A stretch of DNA of 64,000 nt. Origin: Flectonema sp. DT1601. Taxonomy: Eukaryota > Euglenozoa > Diplonemea > Diplonemida > Diplonemidae. The notes below the pieces were generated by a model. It searched no databases. It was not told the origin of the DNA and saw only the letters and a program-made list of their open reading frames with translations. Position 1 is the first letter of the stretch. Each line of letters starts with the position of its first letter. Both the position numbers and the translations under genes were made by a program. The stretch covers positions 186,001-250,000 of the forward strand of contig OZ025846.1 in NCBI GenBank assembly GCA_964019425.1, given 5' to 3'. This document shows positions 40,729 through 50,526 of this stretch, in pieces.

Positions 40729-42419
40729 TTACTTTGGTGTCACCTTAGCTTCCCATTCATCTCTCAGATCGTGAAGGTATTGAAGGTCTCCATCTGAGGC
40801 GTATTTCTTTTTTAATCGTTGGTACTCCTTCCTTCCGTAGTTGATGAGGCTTTCTTCAGAACTGCTACGTTCCTGTGAGGTGATATTTCGTTTTAAATTT
40901 TATCGGTTTGGGGGACTTGGATAAATAAATCAAGGTTAACACGCAACAAATTTTATTGGTTTGGGGGAACTTTGATACGATACGAAAAGATTTATCTGGG
41001 AAGAATACTGCAGGTCTTTGGTTTGGGGGAGGTAACTTGATACTAATATTAAATGGAAAGCAACTTGAAACTGGCAAAAACGAGAATAGGGTTCGGCCAA
41101 ACCTGGTTGCAATATAAGAAATCAACAGTTGGTATCGATAAAAAATCCCATATGTGCTGTCGAATATGGGGATTCGGGGGCCACGTACTACAGGTTGAGC
41201 GCCCCATGCCCTGTAGCCCGTTACAGCTTAAATAGTATTCCTTCACACTTCAAAGGTAAATAAATATTAAAGGAAAATTAAAAAAAAGGAAAAACTATTT
41301 TTGCAAAAATGGGAGGGGAAAAAAAAATCATACCATCATCCCAGCAATGTCAGCGATTATTCTCTCAGCAGTGCCCTGTTCCTCACGTAGACACGCATCG
41401 CTATCACCAACCTGTCCTGTTAAGTATTTTAATGCCTCGCTCATTGGAACTCGTTTTCCAGAAGGGGTTACTGGTGTTTGACTTTTGTCTTTGCGCCTAC
41501 GCTCAATGAGATCCTTTATTTGTTTGCGAGCAGCATTTCTTTTTTCTTCTTCTTCGGCTTGTTCTTGTTCAAGGTAAGTGTTGAAAATAGAACTGAGATA
41601 TTGAATGGCTTCTTGTTGAACTTGTTCAGTAGTGTCGCAAGTAATGTGGTTACCATCTGGTGAAACCTCCCACCCAGCGACGTCGAGTAGGAATTCTTGG
41701 CTTCCGTGTCTCGACCAACACTCTGATATGAATTTTGGTGTTAATTTTACTTTTCTGTATTTATTATCCGTGTCATTTCCGTTTGCCACTCCTTCAATCA
41801 CTTTTTTCATCCATTTAAATTTCTCTTCAAAATCACCACACGAACACATTAATTCCGACTTAGTAAATCCCGCAGTGTTTCCATTTTTTTTATTATCTTC
41901 TCGTTTTTCCATTCTGATAGATGCTTGAAGTTTTTGTTTGGCTTCTTTGTTTGCATTGACTTCTCTAATGAGGGGGACTCTGGCTAAATGTGAAATAATA
42001 TCCTCAAGGTTCGCTGGAAGAACATCAAGGACATATGTTCCAGCGTCAGGGTGATGCTGGAAGCCGATGGATTCCAAGAAGTCAACGACTCCATCAACTG
42101 GAAATAATCGAGTCGAGAGACGTTCATTTTGAAGTTTTAAAATTCTAAATTTCTGTTCAGTCGAATTCTTCGCAACATTTCGTAGTAATGTAATCAACAA
42201 CTCAACAGCGTCGTTGACTGCAAATCCAATACTGTCGCTTGAAACTAAAGCATTAAAGTTAGCATCCACTTTAATTGGAATGGCAGTCTTAGGAGCACTG
42301 GAAGGAGTGCTGTTCTCACTTCCAATAATCTTCTTTTTAGCTTCAAGAAACTCTTCCTCGCTTAGAAGTCCTTCCTTCTTTAGTTCTGCGAGTTTCAAAA
42401 GTTCATCAGCGAGACCCAT
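40729..42419 (-). CDS. SHOCT and double PUB-domain protein
   Basis: Two exons (41334-42419 and 40729-40872; 461-nt intron) give 409 residues. Residues 2-35 match the SHOCT helix pair (DELLKLAELKKEGLLSEEEF). Residues about 60-150 form a PUB domain (AVELLITLLRNVAKNSTEQK, RLFPVDGVVDFLESIGFQ) and about 200-285 a second (KYRKVKLTPKFISECWSRHG, FLLDVAGWEVSPDG). PUB domains bind the p97/CDC48 tail, so a role with that ATPase is likely. The last exon (ERSSSEESLINYGRKEYQRL onward) is helical and charged. The intron is far longer than others here because it contains dispersed repeats R2 and R4. AAACTCAG lies about 20 nt before the ATG. Confidence 0.8.
40907..41222. repeat. Dispersed repeats R4 and R2 inside an intron
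   Basis: At 40907-41045 three decayed GGTTTGGGGGA-type segments include a close copy of the R4 repeat found in the leader of the inhibitor-2-like gene (9282-9335). At 41173-41222 is a copy of R2, also at 18226. Both lie in the 461-nt intron of the PUB-domain gene. Confidence 0.6.
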
Positions 42420-42526
42420 TTTATTTTTTTTTATATTTCTGAGTTTTTTTGAATAAAATATTTGTTGCTGGTGGTGAGATTTAAAAAAAACAAAAACAGC
42501 AGATAATTAGATCGTTTTTCAGAAGA

Positions 42527-42790
42527 ATAATTTTTCTGTCACCTCCGGCTTCATCCCTTGAACATGAAGCGAGACCAAAGGATCGTTAGGCCATGCTTTC
42601 ACACCGTGGATCGGTACTGAAGATCGCGTATCGAGCAAGCTTTTACCCTTATGCTCTACGTGAGATTTCTGTTCTCACTGAGCTTGCCTTAGTTATCCCT
42701 GTGGTAATTTTTCTGTGACCTCCGGCTTCATCCCTTGAACATGAAGCGAGACTAAAGGATCGTTAGGCCATGCTTTCACATCGTGGACGA
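42527..42790 (-). pseudogene. Rearranged LSU (28S) rRNA fragments
   Basis: The minus strand matches eukaryotic 28S rRNA around the peptidyl-transferase region. Read 5' to 3', a first piece (42790-42691) has GTGAAAGCATGGCCTAACGA and ends at TTACCACAGGGATAAC. It joins directly to a second piece (42690-42527) that begins CTAAGGCAAGCTCAGTGAG, runs through AAGGGTAAAAGCTTGCT, and then repeats the GTGAAAGC to GACAGAAAAAT part. In a normal gene the second piece's start lies upstream of the first piece's end, so the order is rearranged with an overlap. It sits between protein genes and is probably not functional alone. Confidence 0.8.
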
Positions 42791-44291
42791 GCCGAAGCCC
42801 GTTTGTCGCTGGAATCGGAAAAGCCACGAGTCCGAGTTCTGAGTTTGTTTCCTGTAGAAAGAAAATGAAATTATCACAAAAAATGTGGGGAAAAAAGTTG
42901 CTTCCACTTAAGCGAGACGCCGTTCCATAGTCGCCAAACTGACAAGCAAAGGAATGGTGAAATTGCTGCGTTGTTTAAACTTTTTGTTTAATTTTTTTTT
43001 TTTTTTTTTCGCTGAATCGTATCTATGTTTTTTTTTTTTGGTTTTTTTGTTTTTTTTGTATTTCTTTTTCAAAAAAAAAAGGGAAGAAAAGAAAAGAGAG
43101 GAAGAAAAAATAAAACAGACACAAAAAAATTAATTATTTTTTTGTTTTGCCTTTTTGCCTACAGATGTATGTTGGATTGGTGTTATTCGAAGAAACAAAT
43201 CAGAGCACTCATTACATCTTTCATGTTGTTCTTTCTATCCTCTTCTTTTTTCTTTTCTTTTTTTTTTTTTCATTTCGTTATTTTTTCTTGCTGTCTTTTT
43301 GATCTACTATCAATCTAAGGGGAGAAATGGTATCTAGATAGGGTTGGAGAAAACGAAAAAAAAAAAAAAGGGAAGTGGGGGAAAAAAAAAAAAAAAAGGA
43401 AGGAAGGAAAGTTTTTTTTTTTTTTTAAATATCAGCACACACAACAATAAATTAACTAACGAACATCAAAGTACAAAGTACGTTTTTTTTGAAAAACATA
43501 ATTATGCAGGGAATGAACTCCCCCTTTCTTAATATCCATACATATTTCGACGCTATAAATTGCACCAACAGCTTTCTTCTTATTGAAGGCTGGTGAAATA
43601 TGCGTCAATCGTTTTAAATATAAAAAATGAATTGAAAAAAAAAAAAAAAAACCCTAAAGAAAATGTAGTAAACGACAAGAGGTAGCTATACCTTATGCGG
43701 AAAACTTTTTTTTTTTTCTTCTCTGAATTGAAGCTTATTTCAAAAACAACGAAAAATGTATTGTTCATGCATGTTATATAAGTAGCATTCAACGAGTAAA
43801 CGAAAACATTGACGAGTCTGAAAAGACCACCGAGCGTGCCGGAAAGATTCGGGCCAACCCATTGCCAAAACCCGACAACAGTTTGTCGTCTTATTTTTTT
43901 TTTGTTTTTTTTTGTACTAAAAAAAAAAGACAAAATAAAACACACAGCTACCGAGCTGCCTGGTTTTATGGGGAGAAAAAAAAAGATAAGCAGTTTCGGC
44001 ATAAGTTTGCCTGGGAATTAGAGCTTTACCCAAAAAAAAAAAAAATTAAATAAATAAACCGAAATTAATGAAAAAAAACCGTAGCCAAATAGGGGGCTAC
44101 CAATAGGTATCGCGACGCGACTTAGAAAAAATGAAAAATGAAAAATAAAACCGAAAAGCGGATGAACGTCTGAGTGGTAGAAATGAAGGCAAACAGCTGC
44201 TCGTCATTCCGACAGCCACTAACGTTCCGTTCAATGGTAATAAAAAAACCAACAGTGTTATATAGGTAACAATAAGTACAAATAGTAATCG

Positions 44292-44322
<31 letters not shown>

Positions 44323-44808
44323 GTTCACTACCACCACATCTGAATTGACCACCATAAAGCAGCCTCAGTCACAAGTTAGCCAGGGAAAATTGGGGAACAA
44401 AAAAATCATCATTTTGCATAAAATTACCAAAAAAAAAAATACCTCCCTTTCCCCCCCCCCAAGTTTAAAAGCTATGCACACTGTGCTTTACCGCTTGAGG
44501 TTGAATAATGGGTAGAGTTACAAGGTATTTATTTTTTTTTTTTTTTTTTCCACAAAAATTGTTTAACGAGGACGAACTAGACCTCTCATTTGATGAGAGG
44601 TTCTGATACTTGGCGACACACACCCCCAAGCCAGTCGTTTTATTAAATAGAGAACAAGAAATTTAAACATCAGTTACGATTGTCTCCTTATTTTTTTTTT
44701 TTTAATAATGTTTTTTTTTTTTTTTTTTTTTAATCATATAGGTATTGTCTCTTTTTTTCTCTTTTCTCTTTTTTTTTTTTTTTTTTTTCTCTCTCTTATT
44801 TGTATTTA
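42791..44808. other. Intergenic, homopolymer-rich
   Basis: Next to the rRNA fragments, 42791-42850 is relatively GC-rich and unassigned; it may be more rearranged structural-RNA sequence. The rest is homopolymers with no coding-like frame. Confidence 0.6.
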
Positions 44809-44812
44809 TATA

Positions 44813-45591
44813 TCAGTCATTCCTTTTTTTTGCGAACAAAAAACACCATTTTCTCACCGCCTGAGCAAGGTTACACGATATGTTACTTTTGCTCGATTTT
44901 TTATTTTTTGGAATCGGGGAGGGTGCGATCTGTAAAATTAGGCATAGGGATATACTTTTAAACATGGTAAGTGCTGCTAAAAAGAGATAAACGTCTCTTT
45001 GCAAAATTTCCTTGGTACTACTCAATGATAAATATTAATCCCAGACCTGGAATGGAAAGATCGAGAAAATCTGAGTAAAAAACACCCCTAATTTTTTTTT
45101 TTTCACTATTTTTTCCCCCTTCTCCCGCACTCAAGAGATATGCACCTTTTTACTAACAAATCAACCCTAGTAGCAATTATGTAAGGAAAATGTTGCATCT
45201 GTGGTGGTGATAATGATCATTAAGTATCAAAGTAGGTCCAAAAAGACAGGTAGTAACAATCTGCCTCACCGGCACATGCTTAGTACTCTTTAATATATTT
45301 TTGCTCGATTATTTTTTCTCTGGATCCCGCTGGACCGGCAGTGTAAAATTAGACCCTTCGATTAATTTTTAGTTTTGGTACTTGTCCACGGCTGAGCTGA
45401 TTTAGTAAACCACAAAATCTCTTTTCTCAATTCGGGTGACAAGTATGTGATGCCAACCTCCCGATTTCGGACGGAAATGAACCCAATGATGCAGCGCATT
45501 AAAATGCCGCTTCGATCGAAAATTTTACAATTTTTTTTTGAAAATCTTTTTCAATGTCTAAAATTTGTTCGCAAAAAAAAGGAATGACTGA
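44813..45591. mobile_element. 779-bp MITE with 28-bp perfect terminal inverted repeats
   Basis: Both ends read inward as TCAGTCATTCC, eight T, then GCGAACAAA, a perfect 28-bp inverted repeat. The flanking TATA at 44809-44812 and 45592-45595 is the likely target duplication. There is no coding frame. It lies 20 bp downstream of the stop codon of the next gene. Its terminal TCAGTCATTCC closely resembles the TTAGTCATTCC of the larger element at 60471-62339, so a coding relative may mobilise it. A TTTTTGCTCGATT motif occurs twice inside, near 44890 and 45300. Confidence 0.85.
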
Positions 45592-45611
45592 TATATATTT
45601 TTTTTTCTTTT

Positions 45612-46273
45612 TTATTCTTCAAGTTTACCAGTTGTGATGAAATCGTATGCGAACCTGCTGGCATCCAAGATTTCAGCAGGTGACAAGTTCGATCTCATGG
45701 GTGACTTCATTACAACTGAAACCAGTTCTGATCTCAATTTCTCGCTTGCAAGACTCTCTTCAAGCGCACTTCCAGTCAAAGGTTTCCAGTTCACAATTAA
45801 ATATTTGCTTACAGTGCATGAGATGATCATGTTGGCTTTTGGTTTCTGTTTTTTTTTTTTTTTTTTTTTTTTATTGTTTTTTGAACATGTAAAACCAGGT
45901 TTTTTTTTTTTTAAAGATAAAAACGAACCTCAACATCATTCAAATCACATGTTGGAATTTCTAAGCGAGCACTTACCAAGGAGTGATCTCTTGTGTTTTC
46001 AAGACTAATGCTATAAACAGAAACAGGTCCATCGAATACTGTTTGTCTTTGGCCTACACCGTGAACATTCTTAACTACAGCAGTAAGAAACTGAGTGTGT
46101 TTTGGAGCATGCGACTCAACTGATTCCATCACACAGAATGGTTTTTCAGCTCTTTCAGGTTGCGAGTCGACAAACAGCGGTTGTACGCCAGAGAAGACCT
46201 CTCGTACGGCACTGACACTCGCCATCTGTGTTGCGAATCTCCTCGCGACAGTAGTAGTTCCTGATCTGAACAT
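45612..46273 (-). CDS. Hypothetical protein with mitochondrial-like N-terminus
   Basis: Exons 45929-46273 and 45612-45845 join across an 83-nt GT-AG intron (acceptor AAAACAG), giving 192 residues. The N-terminus MFRSGTTTVARRFATQMASV is Arg/Ser/Thr-rich without acidic residues and looks like a mitochondrial presequence. The rest is compact (FDGPVSVYSISLENTRDHSL, VSKYLIVNWKPLTG) with a helical C-terminus ending FITTGKLEE. No family recognised. The start is supported by CTCTCTCTCAAACAG, one of the best acceptors here, about 60 nt upstream. The ORF ends beside the MITE. Confidence 0.7.
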
Positions 46274-47116
46274 TTTTTTTTTTTTAAAGAATTAAAAGGT
46301 TTGTGTTTAAAAATATGGGAGGTTTTAAATGATACCTGTTTGAGAGAGAGAACGTGTTTGGATAATAATAATAACAAGAGGAGGGGGGGATATAACTCGA
46401 AATAAAAAAATATATCTCATAAATTGTTGTTTTTAACATCGGAAGCGAAAAAGAAACAACTAAAACTAAATCACTCACCACGAAGAAAATACCTCATCAT
46501 TGGATCTCCGTCTCACGAACGAATACCTGGTAAAGATAGAAACTCTTTATCCAAATTGTTAAATAAAATAAAAAAAAACCATTCATATTTTTTTTTTTCT
46601 TGTTGATCGCAGACAGTAATGACTGAACACAACATTAAAATAAATAACGGAGCTGAATCTGAATAGTTTCTTCTCCGAGTTCGTCGGTTGAAAAAAAAAA
46701 AAAAAGAGATAGAGGGGTAACTTTATCTGATGTCTCCTTTACTGGACACAAACATATATTTTCTGCCAAAGAAAACGATTAGTTCGAAGCTGATAATGAA
46801 TAGCTCATCAACCTCTGAAGGAAATTTTTTAAAAAAAAAAAAAAAAAAAATACAAAAAAAAAATAAACTTTTGGCTTTCTGTTATATCTCATTACCAACA
46901 ACTATTTTAAAAATTTTTTTTTTTTTTTCGTGTTGTAGGAAATCGGAATCTTTTTTTGAAGGATCACATGCGTTTTGCTAATTTTAAATTTAAAAAAAAA
47001 AAAAAAAAAAAAAGTACGTTTTGATTATGTTTGTAAGCGATAAAACGATAAAAGGGAAAAAAAAATAATTTTTAAAAAAAAAGTACCAAATGGCTGTTCA
47101 CTCATGTTTGGTAATC
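46274..47116. other. Intergenic, no gene seen
   Basis: Includes the leader acceptor of the mitochondrial-like protein gene at about 46338, then AT-rich sequence and homopolymers (A runs at 46690, 46830, 46992; T run at 46918). Confidence 0.65.
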
Positions 47117-48289
47117 TCATACAGATATCGAATTCGTTTCAGCAAAGAAAACGACAGCCTTGGCTGATAGGTCAATTGGACTTGACTGTAGCTCAACTGA
47201 ACAGTCTTCTTCGATGGAAACTGTTGTACCTGCTGGGAAGAGTGTCGCGCTTCCAGGTTTGGCACAACCAGACTGACCATCTGCTGAGTATTTAACTTGT
47301 CCTTTAACAACTAACATAATAGTAACTGAGTGTGTTTTGTGTTTAGATTCAGATTCAAATAAGTCACCAAGTCGATGCATGGTCAGCTGAAATTCCGATA
47401 TTTCTTTTGGAGGATTGAACGCAGAAATTTGATTACTTTCATTAAACGGAAGAGACATTTCTTTCAAAGCATCTGAGCTGTACGTCATCATGTTTAAGAG
47501 AGTCGTTGCATCTTTGAATTTCGGTGTCAGACCAGCTCTTACCACGTTATCACTCTTCGCCATAATCTCAACTCCGTTGCCGGAGAGGTATGCGTGGGGT
47601 TCGTTTGGTTTTAGGTAAACACCTTGACCTGGTTTTAATGTTAATAAGTTCAACAGATAAACCATCAGGGCACCTGAATCACCTGGGAACTGTTTGTTTA
47701 ATTTCAAAAACCAAACGTCTTCGTTTGACAGCTCACTAGCATCCATGGATTGTAGGGCAGTTTGATGAGGTTCAACAAGTAAAGTTCCTTCTGATCCTAG
47801 TAAAGAACTCATTATAGATTTCAAAGAATTCTTACTCGGACTTAAAGATCCAAGAGTTGGATATTTCCCAATCAACTTCTCAATGTCACATTCTTTTCTA
47901 AAACACGCCAAAGCATTAATTTCTGTAATCGCCACTATAAGTTCAGGTTTATGGTTTGGATCAGGGTAATTCTTTGGATCCCTCGCGTGTAATTTCTCAG
48001 CATCAGGCTTTGTCGGATGTGCCTGAATAGACAACGCTTTGTCTATTGAAAGAATTTTCAATAAGTAAGGCATGTCATCTCCATAGCCCTTACTACTCAT
48101 TATTTCTGACAACGGTTTATCGTCAATCATTGATGGGCTCTTTGGATGCGTTCCAATCCACATTTCTGCATAACGCTCATCGTCATCAATCCTAAAATCA
48201 TTGTCACTCGCGGATTTTAATCTTGCCACCATCGAGTCGCTTCCTAGCTTTCCCCATCCATAACACTGAACTCCATACGTGACATTCAT
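47117..48289 (-). CDS. MPI: Mannose-6-phosphate isomerase, type I
   Basis: A 390-residue single-exon enzyme that interconverts fructose-6-phosphate and mannose-6-phosphate to feed GDP-mannose and glycosylation. Type I motifs are present in order: YGWGKLGSDS near the N-terminus, the zinc ligands in IQAHPTKPDAEKLH (Gln, His), YPDPNHKPE (Glu) and LKPNEPHAYLSG (His), then NGVEIMAKSDNVVRAGLTPK. Length fits the family. The ATG at 48289 (MNVTYGVQ) is chosen; the codon nine bases further upstream in frame is TTG. An AG lies about 25 nt upstream but its pyrimidine tract is short. Confidence 0.93.
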   Translation of the reverse strand: MNVTYGVQCYGWGKLGSDSMVARLKSASDNDFRIDDDERYAEMWIGTHPKSPSMIDDKPLSEIMSSKGYGDDMPYLLKILSIDKALSIQAHPTKPDAEKLHARDPKNYPDPNHKPELIVAITEINALACFRKECDIEKLIGKYPTLGSLSPSKNSLKSIMSSLLGSEGTLLVEPHQTALQSMDASELSNEDVWFLKLNKQFPGDSGALMVYLLNLLTLKPGQGVYLKPNEPHAYLSGNGVEIMAKSDNVVRAGLTPKFKDATTLLNMMTYSSDALKEMSLPFNESNQISAFNPPKEISEFQLTMHRLGDLFESESKHKTHSVTIMLVVKGQVKYSADGQSGCAKPGSATLFPAGTTVSIEEDCSVELQSSPIDLSAKAVVFFAETNSISV

Positions 48290-48553
48290 TGTTTTCAACT
48301 TTTTTGCTTGCCTTATTCAAAAAAACTACTTATAATACTTAGATAAACAAAACAAAGCTCTCTTGATTACTATTTTGGAACTCAATGTGATGCTATAGGT
48401 GCCTATGTGGGGGGAAAACTACTTAAACTAAGAAGATGACAAGGCTGCTCATAATAAACTCCAATCCGACCCACTAACAGACAACACAACTAGAGGGCAG
48501 GGAATTTATATAAAATGCCTCTTGATTTGACTCACACAGGATGAATTAAGATT

Positions 48554-49130
48554 CTATTCCTCAGGGATCTCAATCTGACCATCGTCGATCTGCTGCTGGA
48601 TTTCAGTTGGGTCCTCTCCGTTAACAGTGCATCCGATAGAGTTTGCTGTTCCCAAGATCTCCTTGCAGCACAAAGCCAAAGACTTGGCCATGGATGATGG
48701 CCACATAACGCGGGCAATACGGATGATCTCGTCCATTGAGATGTTTCCATCGTGCTTGATGTTCTTCACCTTCTTACGGTCTCTTGGTGGTTCCTTGAGC
48801 GCCTTCACGAGAAGGGATGACGCAGATGGAACAACTGACACGGTGGCCTGTCTGTTCTTGACAGTCAACTTGACGGTGATCTTGAGTCCCTGTTTTAATA
48901 TTGTGGTGGTTGGAACTAAATGTTCACTAAAAAGTTCGTCGGCAAAAACAAAAGTCCAAAACTCATACCTTCCAGTCCTTGGTGTTCTTCATGATGTCGT
49001 CACCGACCTTCTTCGCTGGAAGACCAAGAGGACCAACCTTTGGCGCCAACGACGCAGCTGCTGGGGGTTCTCCTCCTACGGCACGGAGGATGACGATCTT
49101 CACATCATTCGGGTCAAACTTTGGAGGCAT
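48554..49130 (-). CDS. RPL12: 60S ribosomal protein L12 (uL11), copy 1
   Basis: Exons 48969-49130 and 48554-48889 with a 79-nt intron (GTATGAG to AAAACAG) encode 165 residues, the same length as human RPL12. It begins [52 protein letters not shown] and [19 protein letters not shown] are family hallmarks. The protein forms the base of the ribosomal stalk and binds the GTPase-associated rRNA. The coding sequence and intron are almost identical to copies 2 and 3, while flanking sequence is unrelated. A likely acceptor (CTTCACCTCACCACAAG) lies about 24 nt upstream. Confidence 0.96.
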
Positions 49131-49538
49131 ATTGAAGTTTGTATTTGATATCCTTGTGGTGAGGTGAAGTTAGATAATTATTTTAACCTGTCACATAAGA
49201 ATACCTTTGACCCCCTGAAATAACCCAAACAACTGTACGAAAGGATACATTTTGTTTTATTTTATTTCATTTGGGGGGAGAATAAAAGTTAAGTACCGCA
49301 AAGTCTACAAATGTTATTTTTTTATCACTAAGGAAGGGAATGATGCTCCTCTTTTGTTTTTTTTTGGTTTCATCTGCTTAAGCTTCTTTTTTTTTTTTTT
49401 TTTTTTTTTTTTTTCCCGCCGCTGTTCGCTCTGCTCGGCTCTCAAACGATTTCAACCCGTCCCGACACACTGTGGACGACTTAGCGAAGAAGAAGTTAAT
49501 CAGAATGATGATATTAAAACACAGCCTAGAGAGGAATT
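49131..49538. other. Spacer between RPL12 copies 1 and 2
   Basis: Contains the copy 1 leader, a 28-nt T run near 49390 and unique sequence. It shares no visible similarity with the other RPL12 spacers. Confidence 0.65.
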
Positions 49539-50115
49539 CTATTCCTCAGGGATCTCAATCTGACCATCGTCGATCTGCTGCTGGATTTCAGTTGGGTCCT
49601 CTCCGTTAACAGTGCATCCGATAGAGTTTGCTGTTCCCAAGATCTCCTTGCAGCACAAAGCCAAAGACTTGGCCATGGATGATGGCCACATAACGCGGGC
49701 AATACGGATGATCTCGTCCATTGAGATGTTTCCATCGTGCTTGATGTTCTTCACCTTCTTACGGTCTCTTGGTGGTTCCTTGAGCGCCTTCACGAGAAGG
49801 GATGACGCAGATGGAACAACTGACACGGTGGCCTGTCTGTTCTTGACAGTCAACTTGACGGTGATCTTGAGTCCCTGTTTTAATATTGTGGTGGTTGGAA
49901 CTAAATGTTCACTAAAAAGTTCGTCGGCAAAAACAAAAGTCCAAAACTCATACCTTCCAGTCCTTGGTGTTCTTCATGATGTCGTCACCGACCTTCTTCG
50001 CTGGAAGACCAAGAGGACCAACCTTTGGCGCCAACGACGCAGCTGCTGGGGGTTCTCCTCCTACGGCACGGAGGATGACGATCTTCACATCATTCGGGTC
50101 AAACTTTGGAGGCAT
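49539..50115 (-). CDS. RPL12: 60S ribosomal protein L12 (uL11), copy 2
   Basis: Exons 49954-50115 and 49539-49874; the intron is identical in position and sequence to copy 1. It encodes the same 165 residues as copies 1 and 3. Similarity starts at the ATG (a shared ATATTG lies just outside it) and ends near the stop. The acceptor GTTTTTTTTCCCAG is strong and lies 31 nt upstream of the ATG. Its own leader suggests separate processing from copy 1. Confidence 0.96.
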
Positions 50116-50526
50116 ATTGGGTTCTTTTTGATGTGACCACAGGCTGGGAAAAAAAACATAATCGAAAATCACAGAAACACAAAAAGAGCTTCCTAATAAG
50201 GAATTCAGGCGGTAATTTAAAAATTGCCACCAAAAATAAACCTGACTATAACGTAAAGATGGCGAGATAGCAGTTTCACCTGCTCCTCAATCTAATTTTC
50301 CATCACCAAGTCCCACGGGGATATATTTGTGACAACCACCATAGTCTGCACTTATTATCTCCCGTTCTGGCTGTGGTGTCAATGATATCATGTTGTTGTT
50401 ACTGAAACGAAAGAAGAATAATAACATATTCATATTCAGTACACTTCATGGTGTTCCAACCCACTCAGGGAATGAAAACTTGACGATTGGTCACATCACA
50501 ACTGAAACACAACTGCAAGAGGAATT
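50116..50526. other. Spacer between RPL12 copies 2 and 3
   Basis: Apart from the 34-codon reading frame at 50287-50391 it holds the copy 2 leader and unique sequence, with no similarity to the first spacer. Confidence 0.6.
50287..50391 (-). CDS. Possible 34-residue small protein
   Basis: An ATG at 50391 opens a 34-codon frame (MISLTPQPEREIISADYGGC then HKYIPVGLGDGKLD) that ends at TGA. CTTTCGTTTCAG, an acceptor as good as those of the certain genes, lies 10 nt upstream of the ATG. The composition is not homopolymer-driven. No family recognised. It could be a real short gene between RPL12 copies 2 and 3, or the leftover 5' end of a decayed gene. Confidence 0.35.
   Translation of the reverse strand: MISLTPQPEREIISADYGGCHKYIPVGLGDGKLD

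Noticed and set aside
42791-42850. GC-richer segment beside the rRNA pieces as a further rRNA module
   Set aside because: I could not align it convincingly to LSU or SSU rRNA from memory.
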